Positions 1 through 5,662 of a DNA stretch of 5,662 bases are shown here, piece after piece. Position 1 is the first letter of the stretch; each line of letters starts with the position of its first letter. The translations under genes and the position numbers were made by a program. The stretch is from Puniceicoccales bacterium. Lineage in GTDB: Bacteria; Verrucomicrobiota; Verrucomicrobiia; Opitutales; UBA953. The notes below the pieces were generated by a model. It had not been told where the DNA came from. It saw nothing but the letters and a program-made list of their open reading frames with translations, and made no database searches. The stretch covers positions 1 to 5,662 of the forward strand of contig JAITXH010000143.1 of NCBI GenBank assembly GCA_031284845.1, written 5' to 3'.

Positions 1-895
1 CAGCGGGGTCTATCTGGATGTGGCTGAGCCAGCAGTTACGCACTCCCCACGGGGCCTCGGGCATGAAGGAGACTCCGGGGATATCGCCCAGCGCCTCCCG
101 GTAGAATGCTTCATTGGCACGCCGGGCGGCGACGCGCTCCTTGATCACGCTCAACTGGCCGCGCCCGATGGCGGCGAGCACATTGCTCAGGCGGTAGTTA
201 TAGCCGTAGGTGGAGTGCTGATAGTGTGGCGCGGGGTCGCGGGCCTGAGTGGCCAGAAAGCGTGCCCGGGTGATCCATTGTTCGTCATCGGAGATCAACA
301 TGCCGCCGCCGGATGTGGTGATGATTTTATTGCCGTTGAAGGAAAAGACGGCCAAACGGCCCTGACGCCCCGCGGCTTGCCCTTTGTAAGTGGCACCAAG
401 CGCCTCGGCAGCATCCTGAATGAGCGGCACGCCGTATTCGGAGCAAATGGCGTTGAGCGCATCGTAGTCGGCGCACTGCCCGAGCAGATCCACGGCGATA
501 ACGGCTTTGGGCAAGTGCCCGTTCTTTTTGCCGTCGGCAAGTGCCTGTGCAACAAGCGCAGGATCGAGATTCCAGCTCGTCGTCTCGCTATCCACAAACA
601 CTGGATGCGCCCCTTGGTAAAGGATCGGGTTGGCGGTGGCGGCAAAGGTCAACGACGAGCAGACGACGGCGTCCCCCGGCCCTATTTCCAGCAGGCGCAA
701 GGCCAGATGCACTCCTGCTGTGCCCGAAGAGAGTGCGCAGGCGGCGTTTGCTCCGGTGAACTTGCAAACTTCCCGTTCAAAGGCATCAACATGCGGCCCC
801 AATGGCGCGATCCAATTGGAAACAAAAGCCTCCCGGACCAGTTCAAATTCGTTTCCGTTTAAGTGTGGCGGAGAAAGAAAAATGCGTTGGGACAT
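1..895 (-). CDS. DegT/DnrJ/EryC1/StrS-family sugar aminotransferase, EpsN/PglE-like (3' end cut by window edge)
   Basis: This is a PLP-dependent aminotransferase of the sugar-modifying DegT family, which transfers an amino group (usually from glutamate) to a 4-keto nucleotide sugar in the cytoplasm. I translated the minus strand from ATG at 895-893 and got 298 codons without a stop; the family is usually 370-400 residues, so roughly the last 75-100 lie beyond base 1. Visible signatures are SSGTA at residues 56-60, QDAAEALG at 160-167 with Asp161 as the expected PLP-nitrogen contact, FSFNGNK at 184-190 with Lys190 as the PLP Schiff-base lysine, and GYNYR at 231-235. The stretches NWIAPLGP (near residue 29), TSGGGM and ATQARDPAPHY resemble EpsN/PglE enzymes that make UDP-4-amino-4,6-dideoxy-N-acetyl sugars, which is the basis for the subgroup call. 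The exact substrate is inferred. The gene is transcribed away from the glycosyltransferase gene across a shared 152-base intergenic region. There is no Shine-Dalgarno motif before the start. Confidence 0.95.
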   Translation of the reverse strand, partial: MSQRIFLSPPHLNGNEFELVREAFVSNWIAPLGPHVDAFEREVCKFTGANAACALSSGTAGVHLALRLLEIGPGDAVVCSSLTFAATANPILYQGAHPVFVDSETTSWNLDPALVAQALADGKKNGHLPKAVIAVDLLGQCADYDALNAICSEYGVPLIQDAAEALGATYKGQAAGRQGRLAVFSFNGNKIITTSGGGMLISDDEQWITRARFLATQARDPAPHYQHSTYGYNYRLSNVLAAIGRGQLSVIKERVAARRANEAFYREALGDIPGVSFMPEAPWGVRNCWLSHIQIDPA

Positions 896-945
896 GGTGT
901 TAGAAGAAAATGCGGAATGCAGAGAAAGGAAGGCGACATTTGTGG

Positions 946-966
946 CGCTTGACTGAGTGTCAAGCG
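946..966. promoter_or_regulatory. Perfect inverted repeat in the divergent intergenic region, candidate operator with outward -35-like boxes
   Basis: The arms cgcttgac (946-953) and gtcaagcg (959-966) are exact reverse complements around the 5-base centre tgagt. Each arm contains a TTGAC core: TTGACT reads rightward at 949-954, and TTGACA, a perfect sigma-70 -35 hexamer, reads leftward at 963-958, 63 bases before the aminotransferase start. I see no good -10 box at 16-18 bases on either side, since the leftward candidate around 935-940 matches poorly. A protein-binding palindrome controlling both divergent genes is therefore as likely as a promoter element. There is no T-run beside it, so it is not a standard terminator. 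Confidence 0.45.
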
Positions 967-1047
967 TGGAAACGCAGCATCTTTCTTTTCCGCTGCACCA
1001 CTAAACGTTTGAAAAAACACCCTTTATTGTGAACACATGCTGGCGCG

Positions 1048-2139
1048 ATGCGCATCCTCATCTTCCAAGACATCCTCAGATCCGGTGGCACTGAACGCCA
1101 GTCGGTGTTGCTCGCAAACGAGTTGGCAGAGGCAGGGCACACCGTGACACTGCTCACGATACGCCCCGGCGGGAAACTCCGGGACACCGTCGCACGCAAT
1201 GTCAACTTGCGCACGCTGCAACCTTTTGACACCGGGCTAGACTGGTTTGCGCCGGGCCTGGCGGTGAGCATCGAGGAAGAGGCACCCAGTGTCGTGTTGT
1301 GCATGGGGCGCATGGCAAATTGCTACGCCGGGCGCATCCAGAGACGCAATCCGGACGCAGTTGTAGTCAGCACCATGCGCACCGGAAAGCCACTCCCCCT
1401 GCTTTTCCGCCAAAGCCTGCAAGTCACCCGGCATGTCGTCGCCAACAGCCTCGAAGCCGCCCAAATCCTGAAAGACCAATACGCAGCCCCCCCGGAGAAG
1501 ATAACGGTCATCCACAACGCGCTCGTATTCCCACCGGAAAACTTCAAACGCACCGCAAAACGAAGTGATGAAGCACTGGCCTTGCGCAGAAAATTCGGCG
1601 CGGGCGCGGCTACAGCGGTGCTGCTCAACGTGGCAATGTTCCGCCCGGAGAAAAACCACCGCGAGCTGGTGGAGATCGCCACACGCCTGCCACGCGGGGC
1701 GGACTGGCAACTCTGGCTCGCCGGCGACGGCCCGACGCACACCGCTTGCGCACACTTGATCGCCGAGCGCAACCTGGAGGCCAAAGTGAAATTGACCGGC
1801 TTCTTCCCCGATCCGCGCCTCCTCTACCGCGCAGCGGACATCGCCGTGATGGCTTCGTCCAGCGAATCGCTTTCTAACTTCCTCATCGAGGCCCACGCCC
1901 ATGGCCTCCCCTCCGTGGCTTACGCCGTCACGGGCGGTGCCGAGTGTGGTGCCGCACTCGTAGAACCGGGCGACAGGCACCAGTTCATAGATACACTAAG
2001 CCCGCTCCTGTTCAATGAGACCCGCCGCGCAGCAGCAGCAGCCGAGGCGGTGGAGCATGTGGCGCGGTTTTTCCCGAAAGGCGGCAGTACCGGCATCTAT
2101 CTGAACCTGTTCAAGCAACTGACGGAAAAAAACGAGTGA
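1048..2139 (+). CDS. Family 4 (GT-B fold) glycosyltransferase
   Basis: This 363-residue protein has the length and two-Rossmann-domain layout of retaining GT4 enzymes, which move a sugar from a nucleotide donor to a growing glycan at the cytoplasmic face of the membrane. The N-terminal acceptor domain begins with a beta strand, MRILIF, then the glycine loop SGGTE at residues 12-16. The linker region has VIHNAL at 154-159. The donor domain starts with VAMFRPEKNH at 195-204, where Arg199 and Lys202 are the expected donor-phosphate contacts, followed by LAGDGP at 224-229. The E-x7-E motif is Glu273 to Glu281, and GLPSVAY with GG at 296-297 follows. No signal peptide or membrane helix is visible. 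ATG at 1048 is used because it opens directly onto the first strand; the ATG at 1037 is out of frame. There is no Shine-Dalgarno motif. The divergent aminotransferase suggests a surface-polysaccharide role, but donor and acceptor cannot be read from sequence. Confidence 0.93.
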   Translation: MRILIFQDILRSGGTERQSVLLANELAEAGHTVTLLTIRPGGKLRDTVARNVNLRTLQPFDTGLDWFAPGLAVSIEEEAPSVVLCMGRMANCYAGRIQRRNPDAVVVSTMRTGKPLPLLFRQSLQVTRHVVANSLEAAQILKDQYAAPPEKITVIHNALVFPPENFKRTAKRSDEALALRRKFGAGAATAVLLNVAMFRPEKNHRELVEIATRLPRGADWQLWLAGDGPTHTACAHLIAERNLEAKVKLTGFFPDPRLLYRAADIAVMASSSESLSNFLIEAHAHGLPSVAYAVTGGAECGAALVEPGDRHQFIDTLSPLLFNETRRAAAAAEAVEHVARFFPKGGSTGIYLNLFKQLTEKNE

Positions 2140-2303
2140 ACTCCGCCGCCGCCTTGGAATTGGCCTGCTTTGCCGCACATTTTACGAGTGGGAGCACACG
2201 CGCTTTGTGCGCATGAAAGGCCGCCCCTTCCCGCCCCGCTTTTCCCGGCGCATCCGCAAAAACCGCTTGTCCACCGCCGCTGCTCTGCCACAATCCCTTC
2301 CTT

Positions 2304-3254
2304 ATGCGTTATTTTCTTTCAACATTCTCCCTGTTCGCATTCGTATTGACCGCATGTGAACCGACCATTCCGGAAACCTATGTTTACGGCGGAGTGCTCT
2401 CTGCCCAGCACCCAGTCACGGTAAAAGAAGCCTACAGCCCGAGCGGGAAACGGAATCAACTCTCCCTCTTTCTCGCTTATCTGGATGTGGACGGAGACAA
2501 AAAGTTCGATCTCCAAGTGGATTTAAAAAATGGAGAAATAGAGGCCCTCAGCGATTTGCAAAATCTGAAGCGCCTGACCACCTGGGCTGCCGAACAAAGC
2601 GAACGTCCCTCGGGCATGGCCGCCCCGGAAGCCCTGATCGGTATTTACGAAGCCACGCGCCTGCTCCCCCTCGACGACACTCTGGACAAACTTTACTCCC
2701 CCCAAACCACGAAGACGCAGGCCTGGCAACTGGCCATGCGCCTGCGCGGAGCCAAAGGCGACCTGCTCACCCAATCCATCTCCCGCGCCGGTGCCGCACT
2801 GGCAGGCGAGAGATTCCCCGAGCAATCCGCCTTCCTCCTCGCTGGACTCGGCGAAGACGGCGCACGCGAACTGCTCAAGGTCCTGCAGCAAACAAACAAG
2901 GTCGCCGTGGCCGAAAAAGCCGCCTTTGCCCTTTATTCAGGCAACTTCAACGCCGCCCCCTTGCTGCCCGATTTGATCGCCGCACTCGAAAAAGAAACCG
3001 CCAACGAAAAGCAGTCAAACACCGCCGTGCCGCGTCACCTCTTCCTGGCGATTGAAAGCGCGACCCTGCGCAATCCCGCAAAAATGCGTCCCCATATGCA
3101 ACGCCTGAGCACACTCGCTAAAAACCGCGACGACTGGTTCAACGCGCAGGTGAAAAAAATCTGGAACATCGTGATAGACTGGGAAGTCACACCCGGCAGT
3201 AACGCTTACATTGACGGCCCGCTTCCCGCCTCCCCGTCGCGGACTTTCCCCTGA
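2304..3254 (+). CDS. Lipoprotein of unknown function with HEAT-like helical region
   Basis: This 316-residue protein carries a type II signal peptide: MRY, a hydrophobic core at residues 4-15, and the lipobox LTAC with Cys18 as the lipidated residue. Glu19 follows the cysteine, so by the E. coli +2 rule it would not be retained in the inner membrane. After the anchor is a strand-rich segment of about residues 25-85. It includes DVDGDKKFD at 61-69, which spaces acidic residues like an acidic calcium-binding loop. Residues about 104-275 look all-helical. The section at about 175-230 follows the alternating Leu/Ala pattern of HEAT or PBS-lyase-type repeats, but no clean repeat unit can be aligned by eye. 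The tail after about 293 is Pro/Gly-rich and probably unstructured. I do not recognise the family. It sits 164 bases after the glycosyltransferase gene and 59 before the oxidoreductase gene. The start has no Shine-Dalgarno motif, but it gives a textbook signal peptide. Confidence 0.85.
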   Translation: MRYFLSTFSLFAFVLTACEPTIPETYVYGGVLSAQHPVTVKEAYSPSGKRNQLSLFLAYLDVDGDKKFDLQVDLKNGEIEALSDLQNLKRLTTWAAEQSERPSGMAAPEALIGIYEATRLLPLDDTLDKLYSPQTTKTQAWQLAMRLRGAKGDLLTQSISRAGAALAGERFPEQSAFLLAGLGEDGARELLKVLQQTNKVAVAEKAAFALYSGNFNAAPLLPDLIAALEKETANEKQSNTAVPRHLFLAIESATLRNPAKMRPHMQRLSTLAKNRDDWFNAQVKKIWNIVIDWEVTPGSNAYIDGPLPASPSRTFP

Positions 3255-3313
3255 GCGCGCGTTTTCGCCGCATCCCCCTCTCGCAGCATTTTACCTCCAA
3301 ATACACATCTCTC

Positions 3314-4396
3314 ATGAGCAAAAAAATAGGAATCATAGGCGCTGGCGGCATGGTGCGTTACCATGTAGCCGGCTTCAAAAGCGCCGGAGCCGACGTCGTC
3401 GCCATAGCCGACCCGAACACCGCCGCTGCGCAAAAAACCGCCGCGCGCGAAGACATCGCCCGCACATTCAACGATGCCGGGGAGATGCTGAAGGCCATCC
3501 CCGAGCTGGACGCCGTGTCCATCATCGTGCCAAACCGCTTTCACGCCCCGCTCACCTTGCAGGCGCTCAAGGCCGGCAAGCACGTCTTCTGTGAAAAGCC
3601 GCCCGCGCTCACCGCCCGCGAAGCCAAGGCCATGGCGACCGCAGCAGCCGGGGCAAAGCGCACACTGATGTTCAACTTCAACAACCGCGCCCGCCCTGAA
3701 TCCTTTGCCATCGCCGATATCATCCGCGCCGGCGAAGTGGGCGACATCCAGTCGGCACAGGCCAAATGGATACGCCGCAGCGGTATCCCCGGCTTCGGCG
3801 GCTGGTTCACCACCAAAGCGCTCTCCGGCGGCGGCCCCGTGATAGACCTCCTCCACATGCTCGACCTCGCCCTCTTTTTCATGGGCTATCCCGAGCCGGA
3901 ATGGGCACTGGCCCAAACCTTTGACACCTTCATCAAAGACAAGACCTTCAAAGGCCCGTGGGGCATCCCCGACGGAGTCAAAGGCACCACCGACGTGGAG
4001 AGCGCCTGCCACGGCTTCCTCAAATTCAAAACAGGGCAAGTGGTCTCCGTCCAAATGTCCTGGGCCGAAATGATCGCACGCGAAGAAGTCTCTGTAACCT
4101 TCCAGGGCACCAAGGCCGGTGGCCTTGTGCGCCGCCTCTTCGGACGCGACGGGCTGGACGATACCGCCGTGGATTCCTGTGAACTCTACACCCATGACCA
4201 CGGGCGCCCGGCCAATCGCAACATTATCGTCCCCGCAGATTTGACAATGGGGCGCGTGCGTTCCGCGGCAAACTTTGTGGCGACAATTGAAGGCCGTGAA
4301 GCTCCACTCAATACCCCCGATCAAGCCGTCACCCTGATGCGCATCATTGACGCACTTTACGCTTCGGCCAAAACGGGCAAGCCCGCCCGCTGCTGA
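3314..4396 (+). CDS. Gfo/Idh/MocA-family NAD(P)-dependent sugar oxidoreductase
   Basis: This complete 360-residue cytoplasmic enzyme belongs to the Gfo/Idh/MocA family, which oxidises or reduces sugars, inositols or nucleotide sugars. The N-terminal Rossmann domain (about 1-120) starts with GIIGAGGM at residues 6-13, the dinucleotide-binding loop, and has Asp33 at the end of strand two (AIADPN), which often favours NAD. EKPPALT at 94-100 is the family EKP motif, with Lys95 expected in catalysis. The C-terminal domain contains GGGPVIDLLHMLDL at 172-185, the G-G-x3-D-x3-H motif, with Asp178 and His181 as expected active-site residues. The ATG at 3314 is followed at once by the first Rossmann strand, which fixes the start despite the missing Shine-Dalgarno motif. 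Substrate is not evident. It could serve amino-sugar synthesis with the aminotransferase, or catabolism with the downstream glycosidase. There is no Tat or Sec signal, unlike secreted GH109 members of this fold. Confidence 0.94.
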   Translation: MSKKIGIIGAGGMVRYHVAGFKSAGADVVAIADPNTAAAQKTAAREDIARTFNDAGEMLKAIPELDAVSIIVPNRFHAPLTLQALKAGKHVFCEKPPALTAREAKAMATAAAGAKRTLMFNFNNRARPESFAIADIIRAGEVGDIQSAQAKWIRRSGIPGFGGWFTTKALSGGGPVIDLLHMLDLALFFMGYPEPEWALAQTFDTFIKDKTFKGPWGIPDGVKGTTDVESACHGFLKFKTGQVVSVQMSWAEMIAREEVSVTFQGTKAGGLVRRLFGRDGLDDTAVDSCELYTHDHGRPANRNIIVPADLTMGRVRSAANFVATIEGREAPLNTPDQAVTLMRIIDALYASAKTGKPARC

Positions 4397-4412
4397 GGTT
4401 TTCCACCTCAGC
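4392..4412 (+). repeat. Stem-loop at the 3' end of the oxidoreductase gene
   Basis: The arms gctgaggt (4392-4399) and acctcagc (4405-4412) pair perfectly over 8 bp around the 5-base loop tttcc. The left arm contains the oxidoreductase TGA stop at 4394-4396. No T-run follows on the plus strand, so a standard intrinsic terminator is not supported. It could slow transcription or protect the upstream message from 3' exonucleases, giving different levels of the oxidoreductase and the small gene that starts 21 bases later. Confidence 0.5.
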
Positions 4413-4432
4413 CCGCAAAACCGCACGCCGCC

Positions 4433-4579
4433 ATGACACGGGAACTGATACTTGTAGCACTTATTTTAAGTGCGTCCGTCGTTTTCCTCGTCTGGCGGCT
4501 TTGGTGTGGTCTGCGCGGCAAGCCCTCGTGCAATTGCGGCTGTTGCGATAAAGTGAAAAAAGTGCGCCGCCCGAGGTAA
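4433..4579 (+). CDS. Small Cys-rich single-pass membrane protein, FeoB-associated-like
   Basis: This short open frame encodes 48 residues, with ATG at 4433 and TAA at 4577-4579. Residues 4-24 form one hydrophobic helix ending in WRLW. The cytoplasm-like basic tail holds C25 and the cluster CNCGCC at 33-38 (Cys33, Cys35, Cys37, Cys38), then DKVKKVRRPR. This layout, an N-terminal membrane helix, a GK-P/S linker, a compact Cys cluster and a basic end, is that of the short FeoB-associated Cys-rich membrane proteins. Those are linked to iron or metal handling, but no feoB is visible here, so the functional label is by resemblance only. The coherent helix-plus-Cys design and the snug fit between neighbours (36 bases after the oxidoreductase stop, 95 before the next start) argue that it is real. 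There is no Shine-Dalgarno motif, as for its neighbours. Confidence 0.62.
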   Translation: MTRELILVALILSASVVFLVWRLWCGLRGKPSCNCGCCDKVKKVRRPR

Positions 4580-4594
4580 CTTCACGAGCGGCGC
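4564..4594 (+). repeat. Weak inverted repeat overlapping the end of the small gene
   Basis: The arms gcgccgc (4564-4570) and gcggcgc (4588-4594) are perfect 7-bp reverse complements separated by 17 bases that include the TAA stop. There is no T-run after it. The long loop and GC-only stem in a GC-rich region make chance a real possibility; if functional it would be a transcript-end or processing hairpin. Confidence 0.25.
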
Positions 4595-4674
4595 GGAGAT
4601 GCCTGCCATGCATTCCAGGTCTGGGAGCGCGGACATCCTTGCTCGCGCCTGAAAAATACACTTCAACACTCCGC

Positions 4675-5662
4675 ATGGCACATCGTCTCTTGCTTCTCCT
4701 TGTCTGCCCGCTGCTCGCGCTATTCCATACCGCCCATGCGCAAAGTGGAAGCGGCGTCTCGCCGCTTGGCTCTTACATCCCACCCCTCGCCGCGCAAACC
4801 CTGTTTGCCATCCAGCTCAATCTCAGCGTCGCCGGAACCCCGCTGCGCATCGCCGGCACCACCTACGCCGACGGACTCGGTACCCACGCTGTTTCCGAAA
4901 TTCTACTGGATGTCCCCGCCGATGCCGTCGCGCTCTCCGGAGCCGTCGGCGTGGACGACTCCGCGCTCGCCGACAAGAAAGGCAATCCCGGTTCCGTCCG
5001 CTTCCGCCTCATCGCTGGAAACTCGATTCTCTGGGAATCCCCGGTGCTGAAAGCCGGCACCCCCGCCCAAGCGTTCAACGTCCCCGTCCCGTCCAGCCGT
5101 TACCGTAAAATCTACCTCCAAGCCGACGACGCTGGCGACAATCCTCACAACGACCACGCCGACTGGGTGAACCTGCGCTGGCACCACGGCACCCCCGAGG
5201 CCCCGCAACCCGCCCGCATCTTCGACGGTGCCAATTTCGGCCACCAACCCAACGTCCCCGGCGACCAAACCCCCGCCATAAACAAAGCCCTCGACACCCT
5301 CCGCCGCGCCCCCGGCTCCACGCTCCGCCTCGCCCCCGGCGATTACCACTTCCACTACAACGCCGCCCTGCGCCGCCACCTCCACATCTCCAACCACGAC
5401 CAACCCGTCTGGCACCCCGTCGGCATCGCACTCGCCGACTTACGCGACACCACCCTCGACGCCCAAGGCAGTCGCTTTATCTTCCACGGACGCATGTTGC
5501 CGGTGATGTTTCTCGACTCCCAAAACGTCGCCCTGCGCAACGTCTCGCTCGACTTCGCCCGCCCCCACCTCTCGCAAGCCACCCTCACGAAAGTCGAGCG
5601 CGGCAGCTTCGAGATGACCGTGGATACGCGCCTCTACCCGCATAAAATCGAAAAAGGAAAAC
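4675..5662 (+). CDS. Secreted NPCBM-domain GH110 alpha-galactosidase-type glycosidase (3' end cut by window edge)
   Basis: The frame from ATG at 4675 is open for 329 codons to the window end. Residues 1-22 are a Sec signal peptide with a leucine-rich core and a likely cleavage after AHA (20-22). Residues about 33-170 match an NPCBM (PF08305-type) carbohydrate-binding domain: YADGLGTHAVSE at 64-75, AVGVDD at 90-95, SVRFRL at 107-112 and DHADWVNLRW at 160-169. From about 180 a right-handed beta-helix begins, with DQTPAINKALDTL at 197-209, ISNHDQ at 238-243, FIFHGRMLP at 268-276 and LDFARPH at 292-298. These are the signatures I recall for family GH110, inverting exo-alpha-1,3-galactosidases that include blood-group-B-removing enzymes. 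The catalytic acidic residues should lie further along the helix, outside the window, so activity cannot be judged. It probably acts in the periplasm or outside the cell. Codons here are strikingly C-ending. There is no Shine-Dalgarno motif; the start is set by the signal peptide. Confidence 0.9.
   Translation, partial: MAHRLLLLLVCPLLALFHTAHAQSGSGVSPLGSYIPPLAAQTLFAIQLNLSVAGTPLRIAGTTYADGLGTHAVSEILLDVPADAVALSGAVGVDDSALADKKGNPGSVRFRLIAGNSILWESPVLKAGTPAQAFNVPVPSSRYRKIYLQADDAGDNPHNDHADWVNLRWHHGTPEAPQPARIFDGANFGHQPNVPGDQTPAINKALDTLRRAPGSTLRLAPGDYHFHYNAALRRHLHISNHDQPVWHPVGIALADLRDTTLDAQGSRFIFHGRMLPVMFLDSQNVALRNVSLDFARPHLSQATLTKVERGSFEMTVDTRLYPHKIEKGK

Noticed and set aside
20..862. A 280-codon open frame on the plus strand
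   Set aside because: It is antisense to the aminotransferase, whose minus-strand translation carries all family motifs. The plus-strand protein has no recognisable pattern.
1237..1980. A 247-codon minus-strand open frame
   Set aside because: It is a shadow of the glycosyltransferase gene, with no domain-like features.
2136..2216. A 26-codon GTG frame overlapping the glycosyltransferase stop
   Set aside because: It is very short, has alanine-rich composition and no Shine-Dalgarno motif; chance is sufficient.
2123..2359. A short frame in the gap between the glycosyltransferase and lipoprotein genes, whose translation (FYEWEHTRFVRMKGRP) looks somewhat protein-like
   Set aside because: Its first usable starts are a GTG at 2207 and an ATG at 2213, after the protein-like part. 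It runs into the lipoprotein signal peptide out of frame and has no ribosome site. A relic of a longer glycosyltransferase C-terminus is possible but unsupported.
3314..4396. Idea that the oxidoreductase is a GH109-type N-acetylgalactosaminidase that would pair blood-group A and B activities with the GH110 enzyme
   Set aside because: It lacks the Tat-type signal and the greater length usual for GH109, and reads as an ordinary cytoplasmic Gfo/Idh/MocA dehydrogenase.
3206..4426. A 406-codon open frame on the minus strand, longer than the gene opposite it
   Set aside because: The plus strand encodes an intact Gfo/Idh/MocA enzyme with motifs in the right order. The antisense protein is Gly/His-rich composition noise from GC-rich codons.
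4621..4655. Possible terminator between the small gene and the glycosidase (gcgcg and cgcgc with a following gaaaaat)
   Set aside because: The stem is only 5 bp, the loop is long and the following run is A rather than T on the transcript.
4170..5662. Strong C-over-G bias on the plus strand, considered as a sign of transferred DNA or a replication-strand switch
   Set aside because: The minus-strand aminotransferase also has a C-rich coding strand, so the bias follows gene direction and codon choice. It is most extreme in the GH110 gene, but not enough to claim transfer.

Overview
The window is ordinary-looking bacterial chromosome: GC-rich by eye, densely coding, with no mobile element, CRISPR array, tRNA or rRNA that I can see. 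It holds one gene leaving the left edge on the minus strand and five genes reading right on the plus strand, the last cut by the right edge. My best guess at the source is the Verrucomicrobiota/Opitutales or another PVC-type or Bacteroidota-like group. The grounds are a secreted NPCBM-GH110 glycosidase, small lipoproteins and the lack of Shine-Dalgarno sequences at every start. This is inference from gene content, not a phylogenetic result.

Layout. From 895 to the left edge runs an EpsN/PglE-like DegT aminotransferase that lacks its C-terminus. A 152-base divergent intergenic region follows and carries a perfect 8-bp inverted repeat. On the plus strand come a GT4 glycosyltransferase (1048-2139), a lipoprotein of unknown function with HEAT-like helices (2304-3254), a Gfo/Idh/MocA NAD(P)-dependent oxidoreductase (3314-4396), a 48-residue cysteine-rich single-pass membrane protein (4433-4579), and the first 329 residues of a secreted NPCBM-plus-GH110 alpha-galactosidase-type enzyme (from 4675). 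Gaps between plus-strand genes are 164, 59, 36 and 95 bases. The last four genes could share a transcript, but the sequence does not prove it.

How the genes may work together. The aminotransferase and the GT4 enzyme fit making and adding an amino-sugar to a surface polysaccharide. The Gfo/Idh/MocA enzyme could act in nucleotide-sugar synthesis or in sugar catabolism. The GH110 protein points to removal of terminal alpha-1,3-linked galactose outside the cytoplasm. The region is therefore carbohydrate-themed but mixes building and breaking functions, and may be two units side by side.

I found no convincing new biological system. The items most worth a second look are the tiny Cys-rich protein, the palindrome between the divergent genes, the uncharacterised lipoprotein, and the absence of Shine-Dalgarno motifs.
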